DNA of 64,000 nt from Cephalopachus bancanus. Taxonomy: Eukaryota > Chordata > Mammalia > Primates > Tarsiidae. A model generated the notes under the pieces. It searched no databases. It was given only the letters and a program-made list of their open reading frames with translations, and had not been told where the DNA came from. Positions 1 through 11,508 of this stretch are shown piece after piece; positions within the stretch are counted from its first letter, which is position 1; the number at the start of each line of letters is the position of its first letter. The stretch lies in contig JAPVLO010000133.1 of NCBI GenBank assembly GCA_027257055.1, positions 1 through 64,000 of the forward strand, written 5' to 3'. Position numbers and translations under genes: made by a program.

Positions 1-874
1 AGAACTCATATATTGGTGATTTATTCCTAGAAATGGGGTCAAGAGGAGGTGGCGTATGGTATGTGTTACAAGTTAAGGGATGTCATCAGTCTTCTTACTC
101 AATAATGTCTTTGCCAACAGTCAAACTCAGAAACTGTGAAGACGGGTGCTGTCTCGTTACAGCCAGGTAGGGATGAAGTCCAGGTCTGCCCCGTAGCCTC
201 TCTTGACACCCCTCTGGAGTTTTAACATCTACAGAGGATGGTAATTAGGGCATTGAGCCCATGCTATACAGGAAAAGTATGACATAAAGGTTGGGAAAAT
301 AAGGATTAAATATAACCTATTTGGGATTTCCAGAGGAAAGAACAGAGAAAAAAAGGGAAAGGCAATATTCAAACACATAAAAGCTAAAGAAAGATTTAAG
401 TCCTCACAATGACAGCTCATCCTAGGTCCTGGGTAGAATCAATAACAAACTCACACCAAGATGTGCTATAGTTAAAACATTAAATATTGAAAAATAGAGA
501 ATCAAAAAAGCATTGAGAAAGGAAAAAAAAATCAGATTACCAGCAACTGGAAGACAAAATAATAGCATGGAAGAATATATTGAAAAATATTATTTATATT
601 CAATGTTGGGCACAATGGGCACATGCAGTAAAAGGTAGAAAGCCAATGTTGTGTATCAAATAGTACAGAAAAAATTGGCAAATGATGATGAGCTAAGAAG
701 TTAGAAACTTGGGCTTGATGCAGAGAACAGTAGGGGAAATTCAAGGTCCAAATAAGCTAGGAAACCCATCCTTGAGAAAGATATGAAGGCAACAATTTAT
801 TAGTCGACTGGAAATTAACACGCTTGGAAATGAATTATCTATATTTTATTTCCAAATGGAAAGTTTTATTCTTT

Positions 875-1033
875 CTAGCCAGACATGATAGCGCTTACCT
901 GTAGTTCCAGCTACTGGGAAGGCTGAGGCAGAAGGATGACCGGAGCCCAGCAGGGTGAGGCTGCGGTGACCAGGAGCGTGCCACTGCACTTCAGTCTGGG
1001 CAACAGAGTGAGACTCCAGCTCAAAAAAATAAA
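875..1033 (+). mobile_element. 5'-truncated Alu (right arm only)
   Basis: The element contains only the Alu right monomer, from AGCCAGACATGATAGCGC to GAGACTCCAGCTC, followed by a short A-rich tail. It is flanked by a 16-bp direct repeat AAAGTTTTATTCTTTC at 860-875 and 1034-1049 (one base shared with the element edge). The flanking duplication shows that the truncated unit itself was inserted and is not the remains of a deleted dimer. Confidence 0.85.
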
Positions 1034-1163
1034 AAAGTTTTATTCTTTCAATTTGCTTATATGAAAAGAAAAATACACATATTTTAAAATGTTGAGTTCT
1101 TTGAATATGATCTCAATAAAATTAAAAATAAGGATCAGCAAAAAAAATTAATGATCAGGCATT

Positions 1164-2163
1164 AAATATATTTTCCTTTTTTTTTTACTTTTTAAAAAAT
1201 TTTATTTATTTATTTATTATAAAGCTGCGGGGTACAATTAAGAGTTAAGTATATAAACATCGATTATGCAGGTACCTTTGTTGGTGAGGTATGCCCCTTC
1301 CTCCCCTGGCAGTTTCCCTCAACTGCCAGTCCCACCCCCCTCCCCTGACAGTTTTCCACTTATGCCAATCACTTTCTTACAGCATTATAATTATTCAAGG
1401 TCACCTTATAAGTAAGAACGTATGGAACTCAGTTCTTTGTTTCTGTGATAAATCACTGAGTCTGATCGACTCCAAATCCATCCAATTTGCTGCAGAGTCC
1501 ATATATTTGTTCTTCTTTATGGCTGCATAATATTCCATTGTGTATATGTACCACATTTTTTTTAATCCATTCCAGCTTCAATAAGCAACAGGATTGGTTC
1601 CATGTTTTTGTTTTTGTGAGTAGAGCTGCAACAAACATATGTGTACAGGTATTTTTTTTGCAGAAATATTTGCATTCCTCCATGTATATTCCCAGTAGGG
1701 GAATTGCCAGGTCATATGGAAGGTTAATTTCTAGTTCTTTCAGAAATCACCACAATGGAAATTGGAACTGGGAACCAATTCCTATTCAGAACCCTAAAGG
1801 TCAATACCTTAAGAAATAAGATAGACAAGTGGAACCTCATCAAAATAACGAGCTTCTGCAAAGCAAAAGAAACCATCAAGAAAGCAGGGAGACGACCCAT
1901 AGGATGGGAAAAAAATATTTGCCAACTGTATATCTGATGAAGGCCTGACATCTAGAATCTACAAGGAACTCAAACGTGCTGAAAGGAAAAAAAAACAACC
2001 CCTTTAAAAAGTGGGCAAAAGACATGAATAGACACTTCTCAAAAGAAGATATACGGACAGCCAACAGACCCATGGAAAAGTGCTCAGTCTCACTCATCAT
2101 CAGAGAAATGCAGATCAACACCACATTGAGATACCACCTAACCCCTATGAGAAATATATTTTC
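1164..2163 (-). mobile_element. L1 3' fragment with 5' inversion (twin priming)
   Basis: The segment 1176 to about 1754 is the L1 3' end in antisense: ORF2 C-terminus and 3'UTR, with the T-rich complement of the poly(A) tail at the left edge. From about 1755 to 2151 the ORF2 sequence upstream of it runs in the sense direction. The whole is flanked by a perfect 12-bp target-site duplication AAATATATTTTC at 1164-1175 and 2152-2163. Compared with the collinear L1 at 29661-31204, roughly 110 bp is missing at the inversion junction, where ATGG is shared by both arms. The open frames are all interrupted. Confidence 0.9.
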
Positions 2164-2547
2164 TGTATAAAAGGATTACGATTTCAGAAAAGTTTAAAGA
2201 TGGACAAAGTATATTTCTTTAAAAAGCTAAAAAAATTATTAGAATTGAGTCCCTAAAAGCTGGAAGATTCGATAATGTGAGTTCACATTTATTCACTCAT
2301 CAATGTCCTCATTCCTTAGTAAAAAATTATCTGAGATGAAACAATCTATAGTTTATTATTAAGAATAAATGAATAAAATTAAACAGAAAAATAAATAAAA
2401 TAACCTCTGACAGACTTTGAGGACAAACCTCTAGACTTTAAGGACATACAACTATAGTATTGGTCTTTTCACCCAGGAATATCTTCATCTACTTCAGGTC
2501 AATAAATAAAGATAATTTTTAAAAAACAAAACTCTGAACAGCATCTC

Positions 2548-2760
2548 CTCTCTAATGGGTATAAAGTTTCAGGTATGCAAGGTGAATGAATTCGACCAAT
2601 CCACTGTAAAACACCATGTCTATAGTAAACAATACTGTATTGTACACCTAAAAATGTGTCAAGAGGATAAATCACAAATAGCAAATGTTAACTGGTCTTA
2701 CTACAATGAAATAAAACATGACTTTCTAGAACTAAGCAAAGTGTTTCTTCTTAGACCTGT
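2548..2760 (+). mobile_element. L1M 3'UTR remnant
   Basis: The run with GGGTATAAAGTTTCAG, then TATAGTAAACAATACTGTAT and ATTGTACACCTAAAAATGTG, follows the 3'UTR of mammalian L1MA/MB elements as I remember it. It is diverged and lacks flanking duplications. The subfamily is not assigned. Confidence 0.6.
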
Positions 2761-3891
2761 GATAATAATCTTTTGCTGATCCAGCAACTCCCCTGTTTTA
2801 TTTCCTGCCCCTGAAACTGGCCTGATCTCATTCAAGATCTCACACACAATTCAATTCAATGAAATCATTCAGCTTCACAGCAGACCCCGCTGGGGCTTTG
2901 GCAGCAGGCCAGGGCTCTGGGCAGGGCCAAAGACGGCACCTTTGGACTTTGATGTACGGAATCGCCGTAGAGGTAACAAAAAAGTAACCAAGGCTCAAAT
3001 TTAGGCTTATCTTCTCCAAAGCCATCTCCACACCATTAACTGGATATGGCTGACACCCATGCCCCTGAGAAGAACTGGAAACTTTGCTAGGCATGGGTGT
3101 GTGCCTTACTAAGGGTCTCCTCGCTTGTTTTCATTGACTTTCAGGTATCAAGTGTGATTTTAAGCCAGACCCTGGACTTGCAACTGGAGATGCAGAGGAG
3201 ACCCACAGACCCATTCTCATAGAGCTTGCCTTCTAATGGAAGAGACAGTTGCTGATCTAATAGTGACATAAATAAACATAAGATTCTAATTTGTGGTGAA
3301 TGATAGGACGGAAAATTACAGGATCCCATGGTAACATAGAATGGGGCAAACACCATTTTAATGAAAGTAATTTCAAATCCAGGAGGAGGTTACTCTTCTT
3401 TATACATTATAGTCTATTCATTCTGACTCCTCTTGTGCTAGTTTTCTCTAATGAGAGGTTTTGAAAGCTAGTTATATGTGAACTAATAACATTTAAAGAG
3501 GACAGTACTGAATTAGGAAATCCATTTCATGTGTTTGGTTGCCATGTCTTTGGCAGGCATAGTGTAATTTTGTTATTATCACAATGGTTTACACAGTTAA
3601 AATATAAAAGTATGTGTAGTCCAAGGAAGTGCCTCACTCTCATTTGTTGTTATTACTTCGCTGAAGCCTGACATGAATTATTTTGGGGTGATAATTATGT
3701 AACTCACAGACTACCATTAAAAGATTTATTGAGTTTTGTTGCAAAATAAATTATGTTAAATGTGAGTAACCACAGAGATAAAGCCTACTTATTTAAAAAA
3801 AGTTTTATTTCCATGTAGTTTGCAGTCACTGAGGTAAAGTTATATTTACACCCACGCTAACAAGAATTTTTTTTTATTTTCACAGTTTTTC

Positions 3892-4259
3892 CTGCATAAT
3901 TAAAAACTGAGTAACCAAAAATGGCATTTCCTGGGGGCATAAACATGTTTCTAAAACTTTCTTAGACTGTTTAATTTTTTGCTAGCTTCTTGCTTCTTAG
4001 CATTTCCAAAATTTACTAGAATTTTCTATATACCAGAAGTTCTAATGACATTCTCTAATAAAAGCCTACAAAAATCATCTGCATAATTAAAAACTGAGAA
4101 ACCCAAAAGTGGCATTTCCTAAGGGACAGACGTGTTTCTAAACTTTCTTAGACTTTAAATTCTTACTAGTTTCTTGTTCTTAGCATTTATAAAATTTACT
4201 AGAATTTTGTACGTCAGAAGTACCCATGACATTCTATAATAAAGGCATACAAAAATCAT
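3892..4259 (+). repeat. Intronic tandem duplication, about 187-bp period
   Basis: Copy 1 (3892-4078) and copy 2 (4079-4259) both start CTGCATAATTAAAAACTGAG and both end CCTACAAAAATCAT or GCATACAAAAATCAT. They share blocks such as GGCATTTCCT, TTTCTTAGACT, AAAATTTACTAGAATTTT and ATGACATTCT, with scattered substitutions and small indels. The unit does not resemble a transposon I know. Confidence 0.9.
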
Positions 4260-4599
4260 GTCACTTTATTATTATATATGTATCTGTTAGTCAGTAATTC
4301 ATGTCTCCCCCGGATTTCTTAATCACGACATAAGAAATTTTTCCATTAATCAGATCTCCAGGCAACTCTGTGCTAATATTAGTCATCTTCAGCATAATAT
4401 AAGGCTATATGAATTATTTATGTGGCATGGCTAAAATAATTAAGTGATAAGAAGCCCTTAAGAATTCGTGTCTGTCATAATTAACTGTGTGCTCTAAACA
4501 GTGTCACGAAGCAGTCAGTCCTGAAGAATGGTGGGTATTTGGAAAAGGTGTATTTCATTAAATCTTTTCTGTTCTTAAAATGACTGAAGGTATTGAACA

Positions 4600-5055
4600 C
4601 ATGGACACTGTGGCCCAACAATTGCACTCCTAGGTGTTTACCCGAAATGCTTATATAAGTTCATCAAAAGTCTTGTACTGAAATGTTCACAACAGTGTAA
4701 CAGGAAAAATGTTCAACTCCCCACGGGCCCAGTAGTAGAATTGACATCTGAATTGTGGTATATTCACACAATGGAATAAAGTACTACAGCAGTAAGAATG
4801 AACAAATTATAACTATGTAAATATATGGTAGCTCTCACAAATGTAAATAAGGAGCCACACATACAAACCATTACCTGTGGTACAATTTCATATACAGTGT
4901 GAAGAAAGGTTCTGAGATTCTGGGAATGTTCTGTTCCTTGATTTGAGTGTTGATTACATGGTTATGTAATAAGACTATGAAAATTCAACTATCTGTGCAT
5001 TTATGATATGTGGTCATCTTGCATGTTTATTATTCTTCAATAAACAATTTTTTAA
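4600..5055 (+). mobile_element. Ancient L1M 3' end
   Basis: Degenerate L1 ORF2 end and 3'UTR: GTGGTATATTCACACAATGG, then a GGGAATGTTCTGTTCCTTGA block and a final TTATTATTCTTCAATAAACA. This order is typical of old mammalian L1M elements. It is abutted by the Alu at 5067, which seems to have inserted into its tail. Confidence 0.75.
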
Positions 5056-5066
5056 AAATGTTAAGT

Positions 5067-5355
5067 TGTCCGGGTACAGTGTATCACAACTGTAATCCCA
5101 GCACTTGGGGAGGCCGAGGCAAGAGGATTGCATGAGCCCAGTAGTTCGAGACCAGCCTGGGCAACACAGCAAGATTTCATCTCTACAAAAAAATAAAAAA
5201 ATTAGTGGGGCATGGTGGTGCATGCCCATAGTCCTAGCTACTCAGGAGGCTGAGGTAGAAGGATTGCTTGAGCTCAGGTCGATACTGCGGTGAGCTGTGA
5301 TTGTGCCTACACTCCAGCCTGGGTGACAGAGTGAGACCTCAACTCTGAGGGGGGA
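5067..5355 (+). mobile_element. Old full-length Alu (AluJ-like)
   Basis: A dimeric Alu with left arm (CTGTAATCCCAGCACTT), A-rich middle and right arm (CACTCCAGCCTGGGTGACAG). It lacks the lineage-specific changes seen in the younger copies here and is more diverged, so it is probably a J-type element from early primate evolution. Confidence 0.88.
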
Positions 5356-5825
5356 ATAAAAGGAAGTTGGTTGGAAATATAGATCAGAGGAAATGAGACA
5401 TTATTTCTAGTATGCAGCTGCTCAGTTTGCTTTCTCATCTCCACCTCTCTGGGAAGAAATAGCAATGGAGCACAAATACCAGTTTGTCAGTCTTGGACTT
5501 CAAGCTCTTTTGAAATTAGGAATTTACCCAGAAGATAATTTGTATATATATTTAGGTTTTCTTTAACTGGTACTAAGTGCTTAATAAACCTCTTTACTAT
5601 GATGATGATGATACGAGTGTGTAAGTTTAAAATCAAATATTTGTTGTGTCCTAAGAGGAAATGAGTTGTAATGGACAAGCTCCTTTAAGCCATAGTTGAT
5701 ATTTGATATCATTAAACAGCACATAGACCACTGACAGCCACACAGAAAAAAAAACATTTATACAGACTTATAAAATTGCATCTGAGTTTGCAAATAGTAA
5801 ATGCTTATTTATTTAAAAAAGTTTT

Positions 5826-6113
5826 TTGAGTCAGAGTCTCATTCTATTGCCCAGGCTGGAGTGTAGTAGCCCTATCACAGTTCACCATAGCCTCAAACTC
5901 CTGGACTCAAACAGTCCCCCTTCTCAGCCTCCCAAATAGCTGAGACTATAGGCATGTACCACCATGCCCAGCTAATTTTCAAAAAATTTTTTGGAAGAGA
6001 TGGGGTATCACTATGTTGCCCAGGCTGGTCTTAAACTCCTGGCCTCAATCAGTTTTCCCACTTTGACCTCCTAAATGACTGGAATTATAGGGATGAGCCT
6101 CCACACCCAGTCT
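5826..6113 (-). mobile_element. Old full-length Alu (AluJ-like), antisense to THSD7A
   Basis: Antisense dimeric Alu beginning with a short T-rich stretch and GAGTCAGAGTCTCATTCTAT. It ends about 140 bp before the exon at 6255. Its antisense polypyrimidine run is a potential cryptic acceptor region, but nothing shows that it is used. Confidence 0.88.
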
Positions 6114-6254
6114 AAATGTTTATTTAAATCTTACAAATATTATATATGACTGTCAAACCTACCAGCATTGCCCAGTGGAGTTAGAATTAAAATGACTATC
6201 TGGTTGGCTTTTCTTTTTGGTTGTGGGTAAAAACTACACAACTGTGTTTTGCAG

Positions 6255-6428
6255 GTGATTGTTACTTGAAGGATTGGTCTTCATGGAGCCTGTGTCAACT
6301 GACCTGTGTGAATGGTGAAGATCTGGGCCTTGGTGGAATACAGGTTCGATCCAGAGCAGTGATTATACAAGAGCTGGAGAATCAGCATCTGTGCCCAGAG
6401 CAAATGTTAGAAACAAAATCATGTGATG
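6255..6428 (+). CDS. THSD7A: THSD7A exon encoding the last thrombospondin type-1 repeat
   Basis: THSD7A is a large single-pass membrane glycoprotein of endothelium and kidney podocytes, built of many thrombospondin type-1 repeats. It is involved in cell migration and is an autoantigen in membranous nephropathy (established knowledge). This 174-bp exon (acceptor TTTTGCAG, donor GTGAGT) has phase 1 at both ends. It encodes the heart of a TSP1 repeat: the Trp ladder WSSWSLC, a C-mannosylation-type W-x-x-W, then CQLTC, which fits the C-x-x-S/T-C O-fucosylation motif. Basic residues IQVRSRAVI and the cysteines in HLCPEQ and KSCD complete the fold. A single exon for a module with symmetric 1-1 phase suits a repeat-built protein. 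Identity rests on the C-terminal sequence across all six exons; THSD7B is the paralogue to exclude. Confidence 0.95.
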
Positions 6429-9400
6429 GTGAGTACTAATATTCATGAAATCTATTCATTTTTATTTTGTGTTGATAAGCAAAAGCATAAAAATAATTTT
6501 CTTTTAAGCAAATGTACTAAGATCTCACTTAAGGCAGAGAATTGAATTAAGGGTGTGATTCTAAATGTTAAACATTTAGAGGAGGAAAGATCCTGCCACA
6601 CCTCTTAAATTAGATGTGAAATATTATAAAGATGCTTCTTAGTTTTATTAGCCAAATGAAGCTAGTATAATTAGGGGCACATTTTTATGCACCTATAGCA
6701 ATCATGATCAGGAATGAATCTAACAATATCTTCAATTCATCTAAATCAAGTGACAGAATTAAAGAAAAACTACACATGCTCAGAAAAATGAAAGATTTTA
6801 CTATAGTCTCAGAAATTTATAAATCAAGTTACTGGTAAAAATTAATAATTTAAATTTGACATAGAGTATATATAAACACATGTGTTTATATGTCTGTGTG
6901 TGTATGTATACACATTCAATCAATATAGGTACCCCATGACGTATTCAAAGACCACAGAGCATTAAATGTCAGTGTTTGGGAACCACACAAGAGATGTCTC
7001 AATGAAAACGAAAAAGCTGATATCTAGCGGAGGATGTGAAACTCAGCCAACAACCCTTTCATTTTGCTTGTATCATGAAATAACTTAAGAAATATGACTC
7101 AGAATAGCAACTGGGAGACAAAATATCACCTTACTTACTAAAAAGCTGGAGGAGAAAGCTTAAAATGTTGGAGGAGAGCACTTACAATGAAAACCAAATG
7201 GGCTAGATGACTGAATCCAAAAATTAGGTAGTGTTACCCATCTGTCAGCTTAATCGTCCCAAATTTGCCAACTAGATGAAACACTCCATGTGCCCAGGAC
7301 AGAGTAGGTAAAGAGTAAAGTCAAGGGTTATAATAAACGAAGTAGTTCCCAAGGCAAAAAAGAGAATTGCTTACCACAAAATGACAATGAAATAAAATTA
7401 GAAATCAATAACACAATTACAAAGGAAAACTACACTGCTAGATATATGTATTAAACGTTAAATTGGGTGCAGCAGTACTCTTAGAAGTACTTAGGGAAAA
7501 TCTTGAAGTTTTAAAGGCTTATATAGAAGGAAGAAAAGTCTTAAATGAGTTAGGTTTTCAACTCAAGATTTTTTTTAGTAACAATGAAATAGCATGTATC
7601 CAATGTGGATAAATATAAATGTAAGGAGATATAAAGTTAAGAAACAATAATCAACAAAACAAATAGCTTTTCTTTTTTTAAGCAAACTAGCCAAGTAGAC
7701 CACCTCAAGGTAAAAATCAATGAAAAAAAAACAAGAACAGAGTTGGCACTACTACTAATAAAAGAAAGAGGTTAGAAAAATATGCTCCTAAAATATACAT
7801 AGCTTTTGCTAACGTAAAAACTTAAATGAAGACAATTTAGAATGTTATAATTTATCAAGATTAATAGAAGACCTATACCATGGATTCTATAACTATTTTC
7901 AAATTTATCAAATATGTACTCACACATGCATATAAACTAAAATTTGAATGACTTTAATTATGAGTTTTGCCAAAAAAAAGGACAACTCCTATTTATGTGG
8001 ACTCCTAAGAAAACAGCAGAAAGTTGAGTGAGAAAAAAGTGAAGAAAACCTTCCCAACTCCTGTGATAGTATAACCTTGACTAAAACAAATCAATAAAAA
8101 TAAAGTTACCTATGAAAACAAATGACAAAATCGTTTTTTAAAATCAACTAACCAAATCAATAACGTATTTAATAGATAATATATGACTAATGATAATTGG
8201 TTCTAGAAATACAAAGTTGCTCAATTACTTGAAAAATCTATTAATGCAGTTCATCAATTAATAGAAAAAAGGGGATATCATTTTTAACATGTGCTGAAAA
8301 GGTGTTTACAGAATTCAATCTTCAATCTTCGTAAACCCACATTTGGACTAGAAGGAAATTTCTTTACTCCATAGATGATATTTACCAAAACATACAGCAA
8401 ACATCATGGGGAAACTACATGGGGAAACATTCAAGGCTTTTTTTTAAAATAGTCAATAACACAACAAGGATGCCCACTATGGCCACTTCTCTACAACCTA
8501 GTAATAGAAGACCTAAAACATAGTCTGAAGTTTAGTAATTGAAAACAAAAAATACAATTATCATTTTCATATAATGATTTTCACACTTAAAAATTCAAGG
8601 GAATTTATAGACATGTATTTGTAAGTAAGAAGAGAGTTTAGAAACATTGTACAATTTAAAAACTTAAAAACCAACACAAAATAAGTAGTCTCTCTTTTAC
8701 CAGCAAGACCCAGTTTTCAAACTTTATTAGAAAAAAGAAAAACTTGCCTTAACAGTAAAACTATAAGAAATAAACTTAACAAAAATTATGTAAGATAAGT
8801 ATGGGAAAAAAATATAAAATTGTATTGGAACACATACAGAAAGAACTGAAACATTGGTGAAACAGACCATGTTTATGAGTAATAAGTCTCGATACCCGTA
8901 ATGTGTGAATTTTACATAAATTTACCGAGAAACTCTATGCGGTTTGATTAGGTTGTTCATTGAGATATTGATCCTAACATTAACTTGGAGGGGTTAAAAA
9001 CTAAGAAGAACCCAGAATGTTTTTTAAGGAAAAGTGGGGGGAAATATCTACCTGACTTTACTTCAAGTAAAGTATCTACCTGACTTTACATCAAGACTTA
9101 TACTAAAGCATTAACAGAAAGAGCAATTGGCCAATAATCAATAAATGAACCTGATGGAACAATGGAGAGAAACTCAGAGATAAATTCTCATACAGTAAGT
9201 AACAGGCAGAAAGTCAGTGGGGCAACAGGTGAGTGAATAATGTTGCTACAATTTGTTATCCATATCAAGTTTTTGGAATTATCTTTAGCTTACGTCTATA
9301 CAAAACTATATTCCAGGTAAATTGTAGACCTAAAGGTCAAGAGAAAACTGTCAAACACTTAAAGAAAGTATGAGAGAATATTGTTATGAATTCAAGTCAG

Positions 9401-9504
9401 AGAAGGCTTCTAAAATACAATACCAAATGCACAAACAAAAGTGGAAAAAATGAAAAATAATTCTCAATTAAACTTTAAATTTTCTACACAGTAAAATAGA
9501 TCTT

Positions 9505-9600
9505 TTTTTTTTTTTTTGAGTTGGAGTCTCACTCTGTCACCCAGACTGGAGTGCAGTGGCCGCTTCCGGCCACCGCAGCCTCGACCTGCTGGACTCCGGC
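9505..9600 (-). mobile_element. Very short 5'-truncated Alu
   Basis: About 96 bp: an oligo-T run then GAGTTGGAGTCTCACTCTGT up to GACCTGCTGGACTCCGGC, the complement of the last part of the Alu right arm. It is flanked by a perfect 14-bp duplication GTAAAATAGATCTT at 9491-9504 and 9601-9614. It carries the lineage-type GGCCGC..CCGGCCACCGCAGCC segment, so it is fairly young. Confidence 0.9.
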
Positions 9601-9851
9601 GTAAAATAGATCTTAAACAAAGTTATAAGTCAAGCCACACGTAGAACAGATACTTGTGAAACCAATTACTTTCAAAGGATTGGTGTCTACGATAGCAAAT
9701 CTAAAATGTCAGAGTCTTAAAATTGTTGAAGATCCCAAAGAGCTTTCCTTTTATATAATCTTTTAAATGAAAATGGATTAACTTTTAATGTTTATTATTA
9801 TTTATTAAAATAACAATTATAAACCAATTGCATGTCAGCATAAATAGCATA

Positions 9852-10420
9852 CAAAGGGGGACTCAAAAAAACCTGGAATTTATTTATAAAAACTTGTGTA
9901 TTTATTCTTACATGTTTAAATTTCGGTTACCTACAAAGTACTATCCAATTGATGCAATACACCTATCAAGATGCTTTTCCACTACTCAAAACAGTTTTTG
10001 AACTTGTCAATTTGGATGCCTTTTAGTGCTTCTGCTGTCTTTTGTTTCACCTTTTTCACATCAGCAAAACATTACCCTTTGAGAACTTTTTTCATACAGG
10101 GAAACAAAATAAGTCACTGGAGGAAGATCAGTTGAACTGGCAAGGTGGGACACAGGGGCCATGTCATTTTTAGGAAAAAACCGCTGAACACTCAGCATGG
10201 TGTGGACAGGTGCACTCATAAATCACCCATCATAAAATGGGCAAACGTGTTGAAAGAATCTCAAAAAAAAAAATTCACTGAAGCTGAATGCAACCTCTTC
10301 CAACAACTCTAGCTTGTTCACTGAGGCTGATGGGTTCCTAGAACACTTACCTAGAGGAGGAAGCATGTACTACAAGGGACCCAACCTCCAAAAAAATTTG
10401 TTTCTTTGGGTCCCCTCTTG
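9852..10420 (-). mobile_element. Mariner transposon, internally deleted (copy 1)
   Basis: A 569-bp element between TA dinucleotides (9850-9851 and 10421-10422), the expected Tc1/mariner target duplication. Its ends are inverted repeats: CAAAGGGGGACTCAAAAAAA at the left and the complement of CAAGAGGGGACCCAAAGAAA at the right. Read on the - strand it holds degenerate transposase C-terminal sequence with conserved blocks such as AEALKGI and DKFKNCF. A full mariner is about 1.3 kb, so over half is missing. See copy 2 at 58414-59249. Confidence 0.88.
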
Positions 10421-11337
10421 TATTTCTGAAAAATAATTGCTTTATATAAAACACTTCAATGACAAGATTTCTCTTGTTTAGATTTTGCAAATCTCTATAA
10501 AGTCTGACTTAAGCAATATAAGCGTTCAATCTATTGCAATCTTATATTCATGCACATGTATGATGAACATTCAGCTTTGCTAACACAAATATGTTATTGC
10601 AAAGGGTAAATACTCACATGCACTCTGAAAGAAGGTCAAAGTCTCCCAGGGTCCCTGAGCTGCACTTTGAGAATTGTTATTCTAGAATAAAGTATTTATG
10701 CAATTCAATGAGAAAAAAAAATAGATGGCAGTAGGAAAAAAAAAAGGTCAAAATAAATAAATAAGCAGTTTACATAAGAGGAAATTCAAATGTCCTAAAT
10801 GTCCCAACACATTTGTGTTACTGTTTAATAGCTTTAGCAGTCAAGGAGCCTCAATTTAAAACGACAAGATTCCTTTCCATACCAACAAGACTGACAAAAA
10901 AATTAAAATCTGGCAATTATAAATCTTCTTGAGTGTTTAAAGCAATGGTGATCTTTGTCTACTGCTGGTGGATGGGTTAATTGTCACATTTTGGAGGAAA
11001 AACAGAGAATATTTAGTAAAGTTTCAGTAATCCATACAATGATACAAAGAAATTTCCCTTCTAGATATTTATCTTAAGTGATTACCTGGAGACTTACTTG
11101 AGGTTGACCACCATGGCATTGTTCGAATAGCAAAATTAAAAATAACCTAATAGAGAAAATAGCTGCATAAATTGTAGTATTTAAAACAATGAAATTCTGT
11201 GTAACAGTTAAAATAAATTGACTGTATCGACATAAAAAAAAACCCACAGAAATATTTCAGCCATAAAATTGACTATAAAGTGTCAGAATGATACATAGGA
11301 TTTTTTTCTTTTAATACTGCATAACAATAGTACTATA

Positions 11338-11400
11338 CATCATTTATACTATATATATATTATATATACATGTATATATATAATATATATACCCACACAT
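11338..11400. repeat. AT-rich dinucleotide tract with palindrome
   Basis: A (TA)n run containing a perfect 20-bp palindrome at 11361-11380 centred on ACATGT, with near-symmetric TA sequence continuing outward. It lies in the tail of the L1M remnant. Confidence 0.85.
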
Positions 11401-11508
11401 ATATGTAGTGAAAGAATTAAAAGCATGGCAAAGAAAGTCACACATCTACTTCATAATAGTAAGTATGGCTGGACAGATAAGAAAGGATATCAAATAAGAA
11501 AATAATAT

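Larger units (their letters stand above)
1..6254 (+). other. THSD7A: THSD7A intron (3' part), upstream of the first exon in the window
   Basis: This is AT-rich intronic sequence ending in the acceptor TTTTGCAG at 6247-6254. It holds a truncated Alu, a rearranged L1, two L1M remnants, a 187-bp tandem duplication and two old Alus, each listed separately. In the stretches 1-859, 2164-2547, 2760-3891 and 5356-5825 I see neither an exon nor a repeat I can name. Short open frames here carry no recognisable domain. Confidence 0.85.
7370..11475 (+). mobile_element. Ancient L1M element, fragmented
   Basis: ORF2-like stretches occur in the sense direction. Examples are AAATTAGAAATCAATAACAC near 7397, an ACACAACAAGGATGCCCACT block near 8460, the tail of ORF2 around 10860-11200 and an AT-rich 3' end. 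Every frame is broken. The element is interrupted by the Alu at 9505-9600 and the mariner at 9852-10420, so it predates both. Outer limits are approximate. Confidence 0.7.

Noticed and set aside
2840..3094. GC-richer segment with an 84-codon - strand frame, considered as an exon or pseudogene.
   Set aside because: No family match, no usable splice sites in phase with THSD7A, and a single local rise in GC.
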